Translations under genes and position numbers: made by a program
The notes under the pieces: model-generated
The model's input: only the letters and a program-made list of their open reading frames with translations
Database searches by the model: none
What the model was told of the DNA's origin: nothing
NCBI GenBank assembly: GCA_963682175.1
Contig: OY821777.1
Coordinates: forward strand, 5,163,501 to 5,227,500
Length of the DNA stretch: 64,000 nucleotides
Direction: 5' to 3'
From: Triglochin maritima
Taxonomy: Eukaryota; Streptophyta; Magnoliopsida; Alismatales; Juncaginaceae
In this document: positions 11,688 to 24,010 of the stretch, piece by piece
How positions within the stretch are numbered: position 1 is the stretch's first letter
Layout of the letters: each line of letters starts with the position of its first letter

Positions 11688-13664
11688 TCAAATGTGTAAT
11701 ATTACCCTCTTGATCATGGTAAAAGGGACATTTACTCTCCACTCCTTCAGCCTTTTGCTCAATCGCTTACCTTTGCCTTGAGGATCCCTGTTGTCCTTCA
11801 CATCTGCCAGCTTCCATGTACAAGATCCTGCCTCGGAATCCATGGAGTCCAAGTAGAACACACCCTCCTTAGGTTGTATTACTTTGGATTCAACATCTTC
11901 TTCAAGGTAGTTCACCACCATCGGAAGGTTCTTGAAGCGCTCAAATTCATCGGGCACCTTCAGTAATCTTAATGCACCAGGGGACGATACCTGCAGATAA
12001 AAGAGGCAAACAACTCCCCATGAATCCAACATTAAATTAAAGATAAGTTTCACCTGGAACTCTTTAACATACTCCAGGATATATCACCTCTACTGCAAGG
12101 CAGTCGGGTATTTCCCCTCGATCTCCACATTCTTCTAGTCGCTCGTGATAAAGACGGTTGTACTTCTCAATTTCATCCATGCTGGGGCAGCCATATCTAC
12201 AAGATAAGTGACCTCTTAGAATGCAAACACTAAAGATGCTACATCATGCTATGTAATTTTTCGGCACAGGAGAAGCAGATAAAACACCAAAAGATTACTA
12301 TCACAAGCAGTCAACCAGAGTAATATGCACAGCTAATGGCAATTTGATTTCATAAATTACTCTTAGGATAAGTTACTAGGCAAATCATCTTAAAATACTG
12401 CAAGAATTGGATGACAAAACACCAGGGAGTTCACATGTGTTCATGCTTTCCCCCATAGAATCAAAATCTTCTATTAATTTGACGGCAAGTAAATATGGAG
12501 TCCTTGGAAGAACATATGCCGCAGGTACAAAACCAGAACCAGAAACAACCATATAAAAGATTTTTTTTTATTTTAATTGATACCATATGAAAGATGTCAA
12601 CATCCTCCAGGCACCTCTTTTAAGGAAATATTTATGCATATACAGATAGGGCGAGCATCCAATGAGTCTAGCGCTCATTCTATTTTTGGTATGCCTCTGT
12701 TCAGAACGTGGGTAAGTAACGTGATCCACATTGCCACGATGTGGCATCGCAGGTTGGACTAAACGTGAATTTGATCCAACATTTAGTTCAGCAAGTCCGC
12801 ATATTAGTTTACACCCAAATCATTCGATTTTCTTATCTACGCAATATAATTCAACGTGATAGGTCAAATCCAATAGTCAGAGGTCAATGATACAACAATT
12901 AAATCGTGAAAACTCCAGCATTCAATTTCCTTAATGTGATGCATGCACTAGGCAACACTCTTGGAAATACTCTTATGGATGGGCTCATTGGGTGATTTCT
13001 CTACACGTAAAAACCCCAAATGAAATACTCAATCAATCGACATTCAAGCGCATTTTGCATTCATTCAAAATTCAACTTTCAAACGCAAACAAAACTCATA
13101 CTTCTAAGAAAAACCAAACTCATTTCCAGCAGAATAAAAGCAACAAGCGTCGAGAAACCATACTTATGCGAGATCTTATCCAACCGCACGTAAACATATC
13201 CTCTGGACGAAACCCTAAACGCAAAAATCTTCAGATGAGCTCCAAGGAAATGCGACTGGAGAACATCCTCCGCAATGGAAAGCGCCTTCTCGCCCCAATC
13301 CACATCTTCCAAGACAACTCCACCTCCGTCGCGACCATCCCCGATCTGCACAACCAGAAGAACACTTCACCACAAAACCACCAGAAAGCAAAGATAGCAA
13401 GAGTGATGGGATCACCTCGGGGTCCTTGTCTTCGTCTTCGTCGTACTCCCACCCGTCGTCGTCTTCGTCGCTTTGAAACTGGGGCTCGCGGCGTCTCGGG
13501 GAGTGGAAGGCGTGGGTTTTGGAGGTCGGAGTTTGGGAAAGGGTTCGGAAGAAGGGAGAGGTGGAAGAAACAGGAGAGGTGGTGGGGATGGGTTTGGAGA
13601 AGACGGCGGCGGGTTTTAGTCTGAGAATCAGTAGAGTTGATCTCCGTAGACTCCGCCTCAGCAT
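11688..13664 (-). CDS. RimP/UPF0090-type protein, organelle-targeted, 4 exons
   Basis: Minus-strand exons 13416-13664, 13164-13345, 12088-12196 and 11688-11990 join in frame (GT/AG introns) to 280 residues. Residues 1-60 are rich in Arg, Ser, Thr and Pro with few acids, like a plastid or mitochondrial transit peptide; an acidic stretch follows (DEDDDGWEYDEDEDKDPE). The rest matches plant UPF0090 proteins related to bacterial ribosome maturation factor RimP: ALSIAEDVLQSHFLGAHLKIF, RGYVYVRLDK, YGCPSMDEIEKYNRLYHERL, VEVSSPGALRLLKVPDEFERF (the RimP-like VSSPG signature) and a C-terminal segment ending MIKRVILHI. Bacterial RimP assists assembly of the 30S subunit; a similar role in organelle ribosomes is inference. 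The stop at 11688 is assumed to be the true end. Confidence 0.88.
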
Positions 13665-15497
13665 TTCTCGCTGTTTGGACCCTCTGTTCTTTGGGACGTA
13701 GGGGTCCTGTACTGGACTTACGATTGGTAGGGTCTTCGAGAAGTTGTTTATTGGACCAAGATTATGCTATTTGTGCGTGTCATTGGTATTTACCGAAAAA
13801 TAAAAATATATTTAATGTTATTCGTAGAAATTAATATTATCTGTAAATATAGTATATATAAATATATAATTTTATTATGAAGAGTATGTTGTACGATAAG
13901 ATTTAAATAGTCATCGCATGTTTTAGTTTAATTTAACTTAAAAATATGATGTGTATACATATACTTCTTGTTGAAAAGTAAATTAATTAATTAATATATA
14001 AGATTAATATAGTCATACACGTTTAAACAATACACTAAACTAAATTTTGAATAATATTTTATTTTGGAATTTTATTTTAACAAGACAATATGAAGTTCAA
14101 AATGTATTCTTAATCTTTATTATCTAGTTTATGGTATAATTTTGTAACATATTATCACTTTTTAAAGATAATCATATTGTTTTATTTTTAAAATATGATT
14201 TTAATATTTTTGTAGTTAAGTTTCATGTAATAAAAATAATTATTAAATAATTGTGATAGACGTGTACATTTTTCACAACTTCCAATCATTTTCCGTTGAT
14301 TTCCTGTGAGGGGAGATGTACGAGAAATTGAGGGGGAAATTTTCAATCCATTTTGAATGGTAAAGGGAAACATATAGAAAATATTTTTCCCGTTCAATAC
14401 TGATACAAACACCATGAAAAACTTTTGGTTAAAGAGAAATTATTTTCTTTTCCATCTATTTTCAGGTGCACAAACACCCTAAGGCAGACAAAATTGAAAA
14501 TAACATGGAAATTGAAAAATTAGACTCTAAAACGAATTATGATAAATGATTTATAAGAAAATTTAACGAAGTTTTGAAAGTCAATTTCCAAATGTTTCAT
14601 GACATTATAATTTTATACTTAAAACTTCATTCACCTCCCCTCCCAAAGTAGAACTTCAAAAGTTTTTTGACTTCCCCCAGACGAATCACCCCCTAAGTTG
14701 GAAATCATAACCACCAACATGTTTCCAACTAATCATGATTAGGTGGTTAAGTATGGGTGTGTTTGTGTTGGAGGTCTTAAGCTCGAATTGAAGACTTACC
14801 TTACGATTGTTATGCACTCTTTGTTTGACAAAGTATTTTATTTCAATTCAGACTAAACTACAAGCAGCAGTAGATAAAAGACTACCTTGGTCCACACTTG
14901 GAACGCGAATAAACATCTGGAGATAATACTTAATGTAAAGCACTCAAATTCTCTAAATGACCCAACTAACAAAGAAATATTCAATTGAAAACCAAAATTG
15001 AAATATAAAGCCCATTAATCAGCCTCCAAAACTCCATGTCCACAGAATATGAAGTAAATATTTCTCTGTAAATCAAGAGATGAGTACACAAGAAATTAAA
15101 AAATGACGGTCTTGCAACATTATGCAAGCAAATATCACAGTTCAGACGTCAAACTTCAAGTACCACCAACTAATACACTTGATGTTGTTCCTAGTGCTAA
15201 AATAAACATCCTACTAGGATAAACTAAAAATAAGATAACAATCCCTAAAATAATGAGACAATGATACACCCTATCGATTTCAATCACCATTCCACTATAG
15301 ATTTGCACCAAATGACAGCTCTCAGGTCACTACAATATCCTCAACAATTGGTATTTCGTTGGGCTATAGTGAACTCTACTTGCAGAGGAAAATTGACTAG
15401 TCTTCTTTGCATCTTTTGCTTCTGTCAAAATATTTTTATAATGTTGAATCTTGTGAGAAGCCGAAGGATTGTTTCTGAAGTAGAGAGAGAGCTTGAA
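13665..15497. other. Spacer between the RimP-like and ABCI10-like genes
   Basis: Strongly AT-rich, with no coding potential recognised. It should hold the promoter and 5' UTR of the RimP-like gene (near 13,665) and the 3' UTR of the ABC gene (near 15,497). A motif ending CACAAACACCC then TAA at about 14,470-14,482 looks like one end of a Tourist-type MITE, but no partner end was found. Confidence 0.45.
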
Positions 15498-18386
15498 TCA
15501 CGTCAAAGATGCTTGTTTTTCTTTTATGTACTTTACGACCCTGGACACAGAACCCTGTACAACAACCTGACAGTCCTCCATGCAAATTGCTCCATCTGCA
15601 TATTCTAGCACCTCCAACCGATGTGTCACCCATAAGGCGGCCACGTCTTGGGGTCCAGCTACTGAGTTCCTAACTGCCTTAATGAATCCAAGCTAACAAG
15701 CAGATGTAAAACGACAAGTAAGGCAAGATTTTCACCTTACCCGACCAAAAAGAAAATAGTAACATGCAATAGACTATCTCAACTTCAACAATTCTTGGAG
15801 TGATACGTAACAACTTTTCAAGTTGTTCACAAAATCAAAAAAGACGATCTCGAATCCATTTCAATTTTCAATGGCAAATGCTTAAAGGAAGAAACAAATA
15901 ACACCAAAGGCATCCAACTAGCTTACAAGATCAAATGTGTGTTGATTGACATTAAAAAATCATGAAAATTGTCTTCCATGAAACCTATAGAGATGGTCTA
16001 GGACTTATGCACCAATAGAAAGTTCGAGTGAGGGAAGAAAGAAATACCTGGTCAGTCTCATCCAAGAAAGTCGTCAGCTCATCAAGCAGTAAAACTTTAC
16101 AAGTTTCAGCCAAAGCACCTGCTATAGCGACTCTTTGTTTCTGACCACCACTAAGAGTTTGAACTGGTCTCTGGAAGGAAAAGCAAAAATTAATAGAATT
16201 ATCCTCTCCTTGAAAATGCCCAATTGGTGTCGGTTAGCATGAACAACCTTGGAATACTTCAACATGCCAACGGCATCCAAAGCCTTTGAAACTCGCAATT
16301 TAACTTCACTGAAAGGCAAATTAAATTTGCCAAGACCAAAAGCAATATCAGCTTCTACTGTTGGCATCACTACCTGCAAAACTCTAAGATGAGAAGAACT
16401 TTAACACTCCACCACAAATTTCTAGTTAAAGCAAATATAGTACTTGTACGCAAATCTAGGGAACATAAAGCAGGGCTGGAACTGGAAGCAGTCATATACA
16501 ATGACATTTTAGCTTTTGAAGAAGATGCAGCTTATTTGCTGCTTTATATATGACACTAACCTAGCTTTAGTTATCTGGGCGCAATCATATATTGTCAACC
16601 TATGACAGATATTGAGCATGTTTATGAAAGTATCTTCTCATTTGTCTTAACTGCATGATAAGGGTGATTAGATTGAAAGAGATTGTAAAGACCATAATAG
16701 TAGGGAAACATAATTGCGGCTCTACATTGATTAGACAGTAAGACCAAAGTAGTTAAGATCTTTATTCAATAAGCAGTCTAGATTTTTCATCCAACGGATT
16801 GGAGATGTGAAGTGAGAACATGAGTTCATGACCAAAGTGATGACTGTTAGACCATTACAGTGGTCCTTATGTTGCTTGTGGAAACATTGGAGTCATAGCA
16901 ATCCTTTGAGGTTGTGACAGCCCGATCACTTTGGAGGAAGTTATGATGTTAGAGGATATTTAATTGTAAGAACTAATAACCCTAGTTCTAGGAAGTTAAA
17001 TGTTACTGGTGAGTCGATTTAAATTTTAAAAACAAATTTATAAAGAACACCTAGTATTCTGTTCATTCCATGTTGGCTTAGTAGGGAAATTGGGGAAAAT
17101 ATCCCCCGCATGGACTTTAAGTTTTAAAATTCTTTGTAAGCAACAAGCCTATCACATGAAGAGGATATTTGGAACTGTACTTTTATATTTAGATACCATT
17201 TTAACCAATCACACTGTAAGAAGAAAGCACTTTACAAGATCAAGGGCAAACTATTTGAAAATGTTACAGAGATTATAAATGGGATCTCATTGAACTTCGG
17301 GTTATGATAAAACAACAAAATTCAAGGAGAGCCAACAAAATCAGTGCAGCAAGCATACCTGGTGATCTGGATTCTGGAATACAAAACTTTTTGATCCATT
17401 GACATGTACAGTTCCCATGGTTGGATTTAAGAGTCCAGCCAAGACCTGCAGGTTTAACTTGTTAATGTGTAGATTGACAAATAAATAGAATCAAAACACC
17501 AAACAGTATTTTTCAATATGCTTCTCTATATAAAATTCAGAATAACAACAAGGTCAGTAGGTGACATTGTGATTGTAGATCAGAGCACTTGAACCTTTTC
17601 ACTCCATAAATACTGATTGTCGTTTGGGAGGAGAAAAACATCAGACTGCTCTATCATAAAAGCATTGCCAAGGATGAAATAATAGGGCAATATGACTACT
17701 CTAGTTGAAGGATAGGAATAAATCCCTGGCAAATCCTACCAATGCTCCAACTCTTCAAGCAATTGGAAGGCCAGAAAATCAATTTCGGATTGATGAACCA
17801 ATTCTTAAGTGTCATAACAATATCCTTCACATCAAATCACTAGAAGCTCATATTTTTCTGCAAACCTTTACGTCGAACGCAAAACTCGACCGACCGACCT
17901 CATCCTGGAGGCCTAAATTACTCGAATATCCATTCCTAGGAAACCAAAATCGTAGTCAATATCTTTAAGTTCAACGATTCAAATATTTCAACAAAACCTA
18001 CTGCAACAAACACTACAAAAATTAGAATCCTCAAACAAGGAAACCCTCAATTTTCCACACTTTCAATTTTCAAATCCCAACTTCAAAAAAAACCCAACCT
18101 TGAGCAATGTGGACTTGCCGCATCCGTTGGGGCCGAGAAGCATCCAGAGCTGACCGGAGGGAACGCTCAAGGAACAATCTATGAGGATGGGGATGACCTT
18201 CCCTTGCTTGCTGACGACGGAATAGCGGAGATTGTGGCCCACGATGGCCGTGGAAGCGCCGCAACGCACTTCTATTCTTGGACTGGAAGTGGAGCACGAA
18301 GATGGTGGAGGACGGCCATTGGAGAAGAGTGTTGCGGACGGGAGGCGTAGAGTTGGGGAACTGGAGAGGAAGGGAGAGGAGGACAT
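15498..18386 (-). CDS. ABCI10: Chloroplast ABC-transporter ATPase, ABCI10-type, 5 exons
   Basis: Exons on the minus strand: 18099-18386, 17359-17445, 16248-16373, 16048-16170 and 15498-15692; 272 residues. Residues 1-30 are Ser/Pro-rich without acids, like a chloroplast transit peptide. The nucleotide-binding domain is complete: Walker A GPNGCGKST (about 85-93), Q-loop VFQNPDHQ (about 118-125), signature LSGGQKQR (173-180), Walker B VLLLDE (193-198) and H-loop WVTH (His232). The segment VVMPTVEADIAFGLG is typical of ABCI10/ECF-type ATPases, which power a small-substrate or metal importer. The frame stays open upstream to an ATG at 18479, but those 31 codons lie partly in a transposon end (from 18451), so the ATG at 18386 is preferred. 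Partner genes are not in view. Confidence 0.9.
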
Positions 18387-18696
18387 GGATGGAACTAGAG
18401 AAGAAGGGTGTCGCGGAACCGAATTGGCTCGGGGTTTGGAGTTATTTATTGAGTCCTTATACACGGACGCGGGCGTCACGGACGCGCCTTACGTGGACGT
18501 GTTGAGTCAGCGTCCAGTCAGTAAAATTTCTCTTCACGTGCTTTGGTCTTCTTAAAAACGCCGGTTCTTTAGGTTGAACGATTCTTTTCCCAATACACAG
18601 ATAGTGCAGACCCTAGGACAGCGTGCAGACCCTTTATTCGTGCAGAGTTCAGACTTATCATAATAAAATATTATTTTTAACTTTTAGGTTGGATCA

Positions 18697-19363
18697 ACTT
18701 AATCCAAACAGACACACAACATATTCCGAACAGACAGTCTTCTTATTCCGAACAGACGCACAACTTAATCCGAACAGACAGACTTCTTATTCCGAACAGA
18801 CACACAACTTAATCCGAACAGACACACAACATATTCCAAACAGACACACAACATATTCCGAACAGACACACAACTTAATCCGAACAGACACACAACTTAA
18901 TCCGAACAGACACATAACTTAATCCGAACAGACACACAACATATTCCGAACAGACAGACTACTTATTCCGAACAGACATACTTCTTATTCCGAACAGAAA
19001 GACTTCTTATTCCGAACAGACATACTTCTTATTCCGAACAGAAAGACTTCTTATTCCGAACAGTCAGACTTCTTATTCCGAACAGACATACAACATATTC
19101 CGAACAGACAAACAACATATTCCGAACAGACAGACTTCTTATTCCGAACAGACGCACAACTTAATCCGAACAGACACACAACATATTCCGAACAGACAGA
19201 CTTCTTATTCCGAACAGATGCACAACTTAATCCAAACAGACAGACTTCTTATTCCGAACAGAAAGACTTCTTATTCCGAACAGACAGACTTCTTATTCCG
19301 AACAGACACACAACATATTCCGAACAGACTGACTTCTTATTCCGAACAGACATACAACTGCTG
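18697..19363 (+). repeat. 22-bp minisatellite in first Mutator-like copy
   Basis: About 30 units near the consensus ATTCCGAACAGACAGACTTC plus TT, alternating with a variant containing ACACACAACTTAATCC. Unit sequences are highly similar, and both unit types recur in the second Mutator-like copy. Confidence 0.9.
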
Positions 19364-19494
19364 TACATGAAGAAAATGAAGAAGAATGTGATCATTCCTA
19401 CATTCTTAAGGATGACTTTGGTCTTGTTTGTTGTATATGTGGAATTATACGCAAAAGCATAGAACTTTCTGATTGAACTTTTAACAGTAGAATA

Positions 19495-19731
19495 TCACGC
19501 CAAAATCCTCGGAAGCTTTGACACCATTGCATCCCGTTCCAGCACATTAACACCTGACCCAGAGGTAGCAAACAAACGGGTGTGATGCCTTTTCTTAACA
19601 CAAAAACCACAAGAATCGGCATAAGCAACGTAAAATGTTTGGGCTTTTTCGAAAGAGGGGAAAAATATCCCCTCCTTAGGAACGTTTGTCGGCTGCTCCA
19701 CTTGGAAAGACACATGAACGATTTCCATCAA
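19495..19731 (-). pseudogene. FAR1 DNA-binding domain fragment (copy 1)
   Basis: A 78-residue frame containing FPSFEKAQTFYVAYADSCGF and VKKRHHTR, the start of the FAR1 zinc-binding domain shared by FHY3/FAR1 proteins and many Mutator-like transposases. No DDE transposase core follows, so it is either the remnant of the parent transposase or a captured host fragment. A 97%-like copy lies at 21471-21707. Confidence 0.7.
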
Positions 19732-20275
19732 AGCACAGAGGTAGGACCACAGAAGAGAAGGGAAGAAAAAGGAAGACGCATGTTGAGATTTATAACAAGT
19801 CTCTTGTGCTGTGTAGGAGAGCCAAAATGTTCATGGAAAATGAGTGATTTGAGACGCATTAATGAGGGATGGAGGGATGTAGACATTTGTACGAAACGAG
19901 GAATAAAATAAAAAATAAACTTTTTCTGTGGAGACTGCCAACTGAAACGCGTCTGCTGACTGGGCTGACCACATAAGCGCGTGTCCCGAACGCTAGCGTC
20001 CGCTAATCGTTTTCCTTATTTATTGGGTCCTTATACACGGACGCGGGCGTCCGTGACGCCCGCGCCTTACGTGGACGTGTTGAGTCAGCGTCCAGTCAGC
20101 AAAATTTCTCTTCACGTGCTTTGGTCTTCTTAAAAACGCCAGTTCTTTAGGTTGAACGATTCTTTTCCCAATACACAGATAGTGCAGAACCTAGGACAGC
20201 GTGCAGACCCTTTATTCGTGCAGAGTCCAGACTTATCATAATAAAATATTGTTTTTAACTTTTAGGTTGGATCAA

Positions 20276-20960
20276 CTTAATCCAAACAGACACACAACAT
20301 ATTCCGAACAGACGCACAACTTAATCCGAACAGACAAACTTCTTATTCCGAACAGACACACAACATATTCCGAACAGACACACAACATATTCCGAACAGA
20401 CACACAACTTAATCCGAACAGACACATAACTTAATCCGAACAGACACACAACATATTCCGAACAGACAGACTACTTATTCCGAACAGACAGACTACTTAT
20501 TCCGAACAGACATACTTCTTATTCCGAACAGAAAGACTTCTTATTCCGAACAGACATACTTCTTATTCCGAACAGAAAGACTTCTTATTCCGAACAGACA
20601 GACTTCTTATTCCGAACAGACACACAACATATTTCGAACAGACAAAACAACATATTCCGAACAGACAGACTTCTTATTCCAAACAGACGCACAACTTAAT
20701 CCGAACAGACACACAACATATTCCGAACATACAGACTTCTTATTCCGAACAGACGCACAACTTAATCCAAACAGACAGACTTCTAATTCCGAACAGAAAG
20801 ACTTCTTATTCCGAACAGACAGACTTCTTTTTCCGAACAGACACACAACATATTCCGAACAGACAGACTTCTTATTCCGAACAGACGTACAACTTAATCC
20901 GAACAGACACACAACATATTCCGAACAGATAGACTTCTTATTCCGAACTGACATACAACT
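20276..20960 (+). repeat. 22-bp minisatellite in second Mutator-like copy
   Basis: About 31 units of the same CCGAACAGACA-containing repeat as at 18,697-19,363, with the unit types in a different order. This shows independent expansion or contraction after the two copies separated. Confidence 0.9.
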
Positions 20961-21335
20961 GTTATACATGAAGAAAATGAAGAAGAATGTGATCATTCCT
21001 ACATTTTTAAGGATGACTTTGGTCTTGTTTGTTGTATATGTGAAATTACACGCAAAAGCATAGAAAGTGTGTCCAGAAACGGAACAGAAAGTTTGTATTA
21101 TTTATGTAGAAAGATTGTCTTGTTTATGTAGAAAATTTGTCTTGTTTATGTAAAAAGTTTGTCCAGTTTATGTAAAATGTTTGTCCAGATTATGTTGAAA
21201 ATTTGTGCAGAAATGGAACATAAAGTATTCCGAACATACACACCACTTAATCCGAACAGACAGACTTCTTATTCCGAACAGACACACAACATATTCTGAA
21301 CAGACTGACTTCTTATTCCGAACAGACATACAACT
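20961..21335 (+). repeat. Extra internal duplication in second Mutator-like copy
   Basis: The sequence after the minisatellite (tgaagaaaatgaagaag.. to gcaaaagcatagaa, about 20,967-21,062) recurs at 21,341-21,439. Between them lie short tandem units with TTTATGTAGAAAATTTGTC (about 21,090-21,210) and five further minisatellite units (21,226-21,335). The first copy lacks this segment. Confidence 0.75.
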
Positions 21336-21470
21336 GCTGTACATGAAGAAAATGAAGAAGAATGTGATCATTCCTACATTCTTAAGGATGACTTTGGTTT
21401 TGTTTGTTGTATATGTGGAATTATACGCAAAAGCATAGAACTTTCTGATTGAACTTTTAACAGTAGAACA

Positions 21471-21707
21471 TCACGCCAAAATCCTCGGAAGCTTTGACAC
21501 CATTGCATCTCGTTCCAGCACATTAACACCTGACCCAGATGTAGCAAACAAACGGGTGTGATGCCTTTTCTTAACACAAAAACCACAAGAATCAGCATAA
21601 GCAACGTAAAATGTTTGGGCTTCTTCGAAAGAGGGGAAAAACATCCCCTCCTTAGGAACGTTTGTCGGTTGCTCCACTTGGAAAGACACATGAACGATTT
21701 CCATCAA
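21471..21707 (-). pseudogene. FAR1 DNA-binding domain fragment (copy 2)
   Basis: Nearly the same 78-residue frame as at 19495-19731, with GMFFPSFEEAQTFYVAYADS; only a few residues differ. It has no downstream transposase and the same position relative to the element's right end. Confidence 0.7.
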
Positions 21708-22145
21708 AGCACAGAGGTAAGACCACAGAAGAGAAGGGAAGAAAAAGGAAGACGCATGTTAAGATTTATAACAAGTCTCCTGTGCTGTGTAGGAGAGCCA
21801 AAATGTTCATGGAAAATGAGTGATTTGAGACGCATTAATGAGGGATGGAGGGATGTAGACATTTGTACGAAACGAGGAATAAAATAAAAAATGAACTTTT
21901 TCTGTGGAGACTGTCAACTCAAACGCGTCTACTGACTGGGCTGACCACATAAGCGCGCGTCCCGAACGCTAGCGTCCGCTAATCGTTTTCCTTATTTATT
22001 TATTATGATCCAGGATTCCGCCCCTACTTAGGCACCGTGTTATTTATTTATTATCTAAACTGGAGTGGTCCATATTGTTTGCATTGCGAACATTGACATG
22101 CAGAATGTGAGTTTGAACCTATTCTTCACGCACTAACCCCCTACC

Positions 22146-22624
22146 TAGGGGTGTAAACGGGTCGGGTATGCCCCTACCCGTACCCGTACCCGGCTAAATT
22201 AGCGGGTACGGGTACGGGTATATACCCGGCAAAAAACATATATACCCGTACCCGTTAAGTTAGCGGGTACGGGGCGGGTAAACGGGTATAGCGGGTATAA
22301 TATATAATATATAAAAATATAATATATATTATATAAAAATATAATATATATTATATAAAATATTTATTATATATAAAAAATATATAACATATAAAATATT
22401 AAAAAAATATTATATATATAATATAATATATCTTAACGGGTATACGGGTAAACGGGTATGTGTAATGCGTATACCCGTACCCGACCCGTTTATTAAGCGG
22501 GTAAACGGGTACGGGTATACGGGTTTGAATTTTTAAACGGGTATGTATTTTTGTACCCATACCCGTACCCGCCCGGGGCGGGTGACCGGGTATACGGGTA
22601 TTACCCGCCCCGTTGACACCCCTA
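22146..22624. mobile_element. hAT-type MITE with perfect 8-bp target duplication
   Basis: Ends TAGGGGTGTAAACGGG and ...CCCCGTTGACACCCCTA are near-perfect inverted repeats. CCCCTACC lies directly outside both ends (22138-22145 and 22625-22632). The subterminal regions are rich in ACCCGTACCCG / CGGGTACGGGT, and the centre (22,290-22,435) is almost pure A/T. No coding capacity. Confidence 0.9.
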
Positions 22625-22689
22625 CCCCTACCCACTCCACTATACCTATGACTATTTGGTTGGCGTCGCATTCAGATCTAAGGTTTTAA

Positions 22690-23219
22690 GGCCATCACTA
22701 ACCATGACCTGGACGACCTGGTCATCAGCACTCTCTCTCTTCAAAATCAACTTTCTCTCTCTTCCACATCAGCTTTCTCTTTCCTCAACCCACATTCTTC
22801 TCTTTCCTACACTATTCACCTCTTAACCACAACCCAACATAACCCACAATAACCTATCTCTCTCCTCCACATCATTTCGGGGTCTATCTTGGTAAAATTT
22901 TAAAAAAAAATTAAAAAAATTCTAAAAAATCTAAACAATTATAAAACGTATTTTCAAAAAAAATATTAAAAAAACTAAAACAAAAAATTCTAAAATTCAA
23001 AACAAAAAAAAATAAAAAACAAAAAACAAAAAACAAAAATTAATATTATTTTATTCGACGACCCGGTAATTCCGGGTCGTCGACCCGGGCGTTTCAACGC
23101 CCGGGGCAGTGACCTGGGCATCTTCGCCCCAGGTTTTTCCCGCGTTAATTTTTTTTTTTGCCAACGACCTGGTCACGACCCGGTCGTGACCCAGGTTTTT
23201 CCCCCAATAAGGGATGGCC
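22690..23219. mobile_element. Harbinger-type MITE, TAA target duplication
   Basis: Starts GGCCATCACTAACC after TAA (22687-22689) and ends AAGGGATGGCC before TAA (23220-23222). The left half is pyrimidine-rich (CTCTCTCTTC..CCACATC). The right half has GC-rich palindromes (CCGGGTCGTCGACCCGG, GTCACGACCCGGTCGTGAC). A related copy in opposite orientation lies at 10,649-10,971. Confidence 0.8.
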
Positions 23220-23276
23220 TAAATATGGAGCATTTTTGGAACTAAAAGTCAAAGAAGAATCTAACGAGTAACACAC

Positions 23277-23393
23277 GGTGTTTTGAAACACGCCGCATAT
23301 GTGGATGCGAGGGAGAAGCACATCGCATCTCCCCAATGTAGCTCGCATCCAAACTCACATATGCGGTCTGATGCGGTCGCATTTCAAAACACC
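23277..23393. repeat. Short hairpin-forming repeat
   Basis: GGTGTTTTGAAACACG at the left is mirrored by ..TTTCAAAACACC at the right. The internal parts CCGCATATGTGGATGCGAG and CTCGCATCC..CACATATGCGG also pair. About 117 bp in total, probably a small MITE. A diverged relative of the GCGATG-containing motif lies at about 23,570-23,625. Confidence 0.55.
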
Positions 23394-24010
23394 TAATTTT
23401 TGTTTTTGGTTTGTTTCCATCTAATTTGTTTAATATTGAATTAATAATCTTAAAAATTATTGAAAATTTTAACTAAATTTTTAATTACATGTATATAATT
23501 TATAATTAATATATTTATATTATATAATTATTAAATCGCAAACTATATATATCCCTACATCCCACATATGTCGGATGTGGTGCCTCATCGCATCACATCT
23601 GCGTTTTTGAACCGTGGTAACATTTGAACTAAACTATTTGTAGTAACAAATTAACAGCACAAAAACATTTTTCCCTGCTAAAACTTGCCATCGAGTATCA
23701 ATCCCAACAGGCCATGCATGTATTTTAATTTTCTCACCACCTTCTTTTCAATTTCAATGCCTAAACTTTAACCTCTCTTGATAATTCCCATCTCTCCATC
23801 CCTTATATGCCGAATAATACGAAAAATAAAAGTATACACCCACAACTTCTACATAAAACTAGTTTCCGTAGATCAAATTAACTAAATAAAAGAAGAAAAA
23901 TAGGTAACTTATTACACATGCCATACACACGGTGGATTCATACTAACCAGTCAATCTGGTTTGAACTTCCAAAACCATAACTTCCCGCCTAATTCCCACA
24001 TCCAACATTT
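23394..24010. other. AT-rich 3' flank of the LRR gene
   Basis: No reading frame of note. The part nearest 24,010 should be the 3' UTR of the minus-strand LRR protein gene. Confidence 0.4.

Larger units (their letters stand above)
18442..22000. mobile_element. Tandem pair of Mutator-like elements sharing 9-bp TSDs
   Basis: TTATTTATT occurs at 18442-18450, 20016-20024 and 21992-22000. Between these lie two related copies, 18451-20015 and 20025-21991. Each begins GAGTCC/GGGTCC CTTATACACGG-type sequence with CGGACGCGGGCGTC and ends AACGCTAGCGTCCGCTAAT...TTTTCC; the ends pair as degenerate inverted repeats (GCGGACGC..GCGT). A 9-bp duplication and such ends fit Mutator-like elements. Both copies carry the same minisatellite and FAR1-domain fragment. 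The second copy is about 400 bp longer, owing to an internal repeat. Confidence 0.85.

Noticed and set aside
12992..13701. Plus-strand open frames of up to 210 codons
   Set aside because: They lie antisense to exons 1 and 2 of the RimP-like gene, are biased by its composition and show no family resemblance.
14750..14800. SINE-like B-box resemblance (AGCTCGAATTG)
   Set aside because: Only about seven of eleven positions fit and no A box or tail is convincing.
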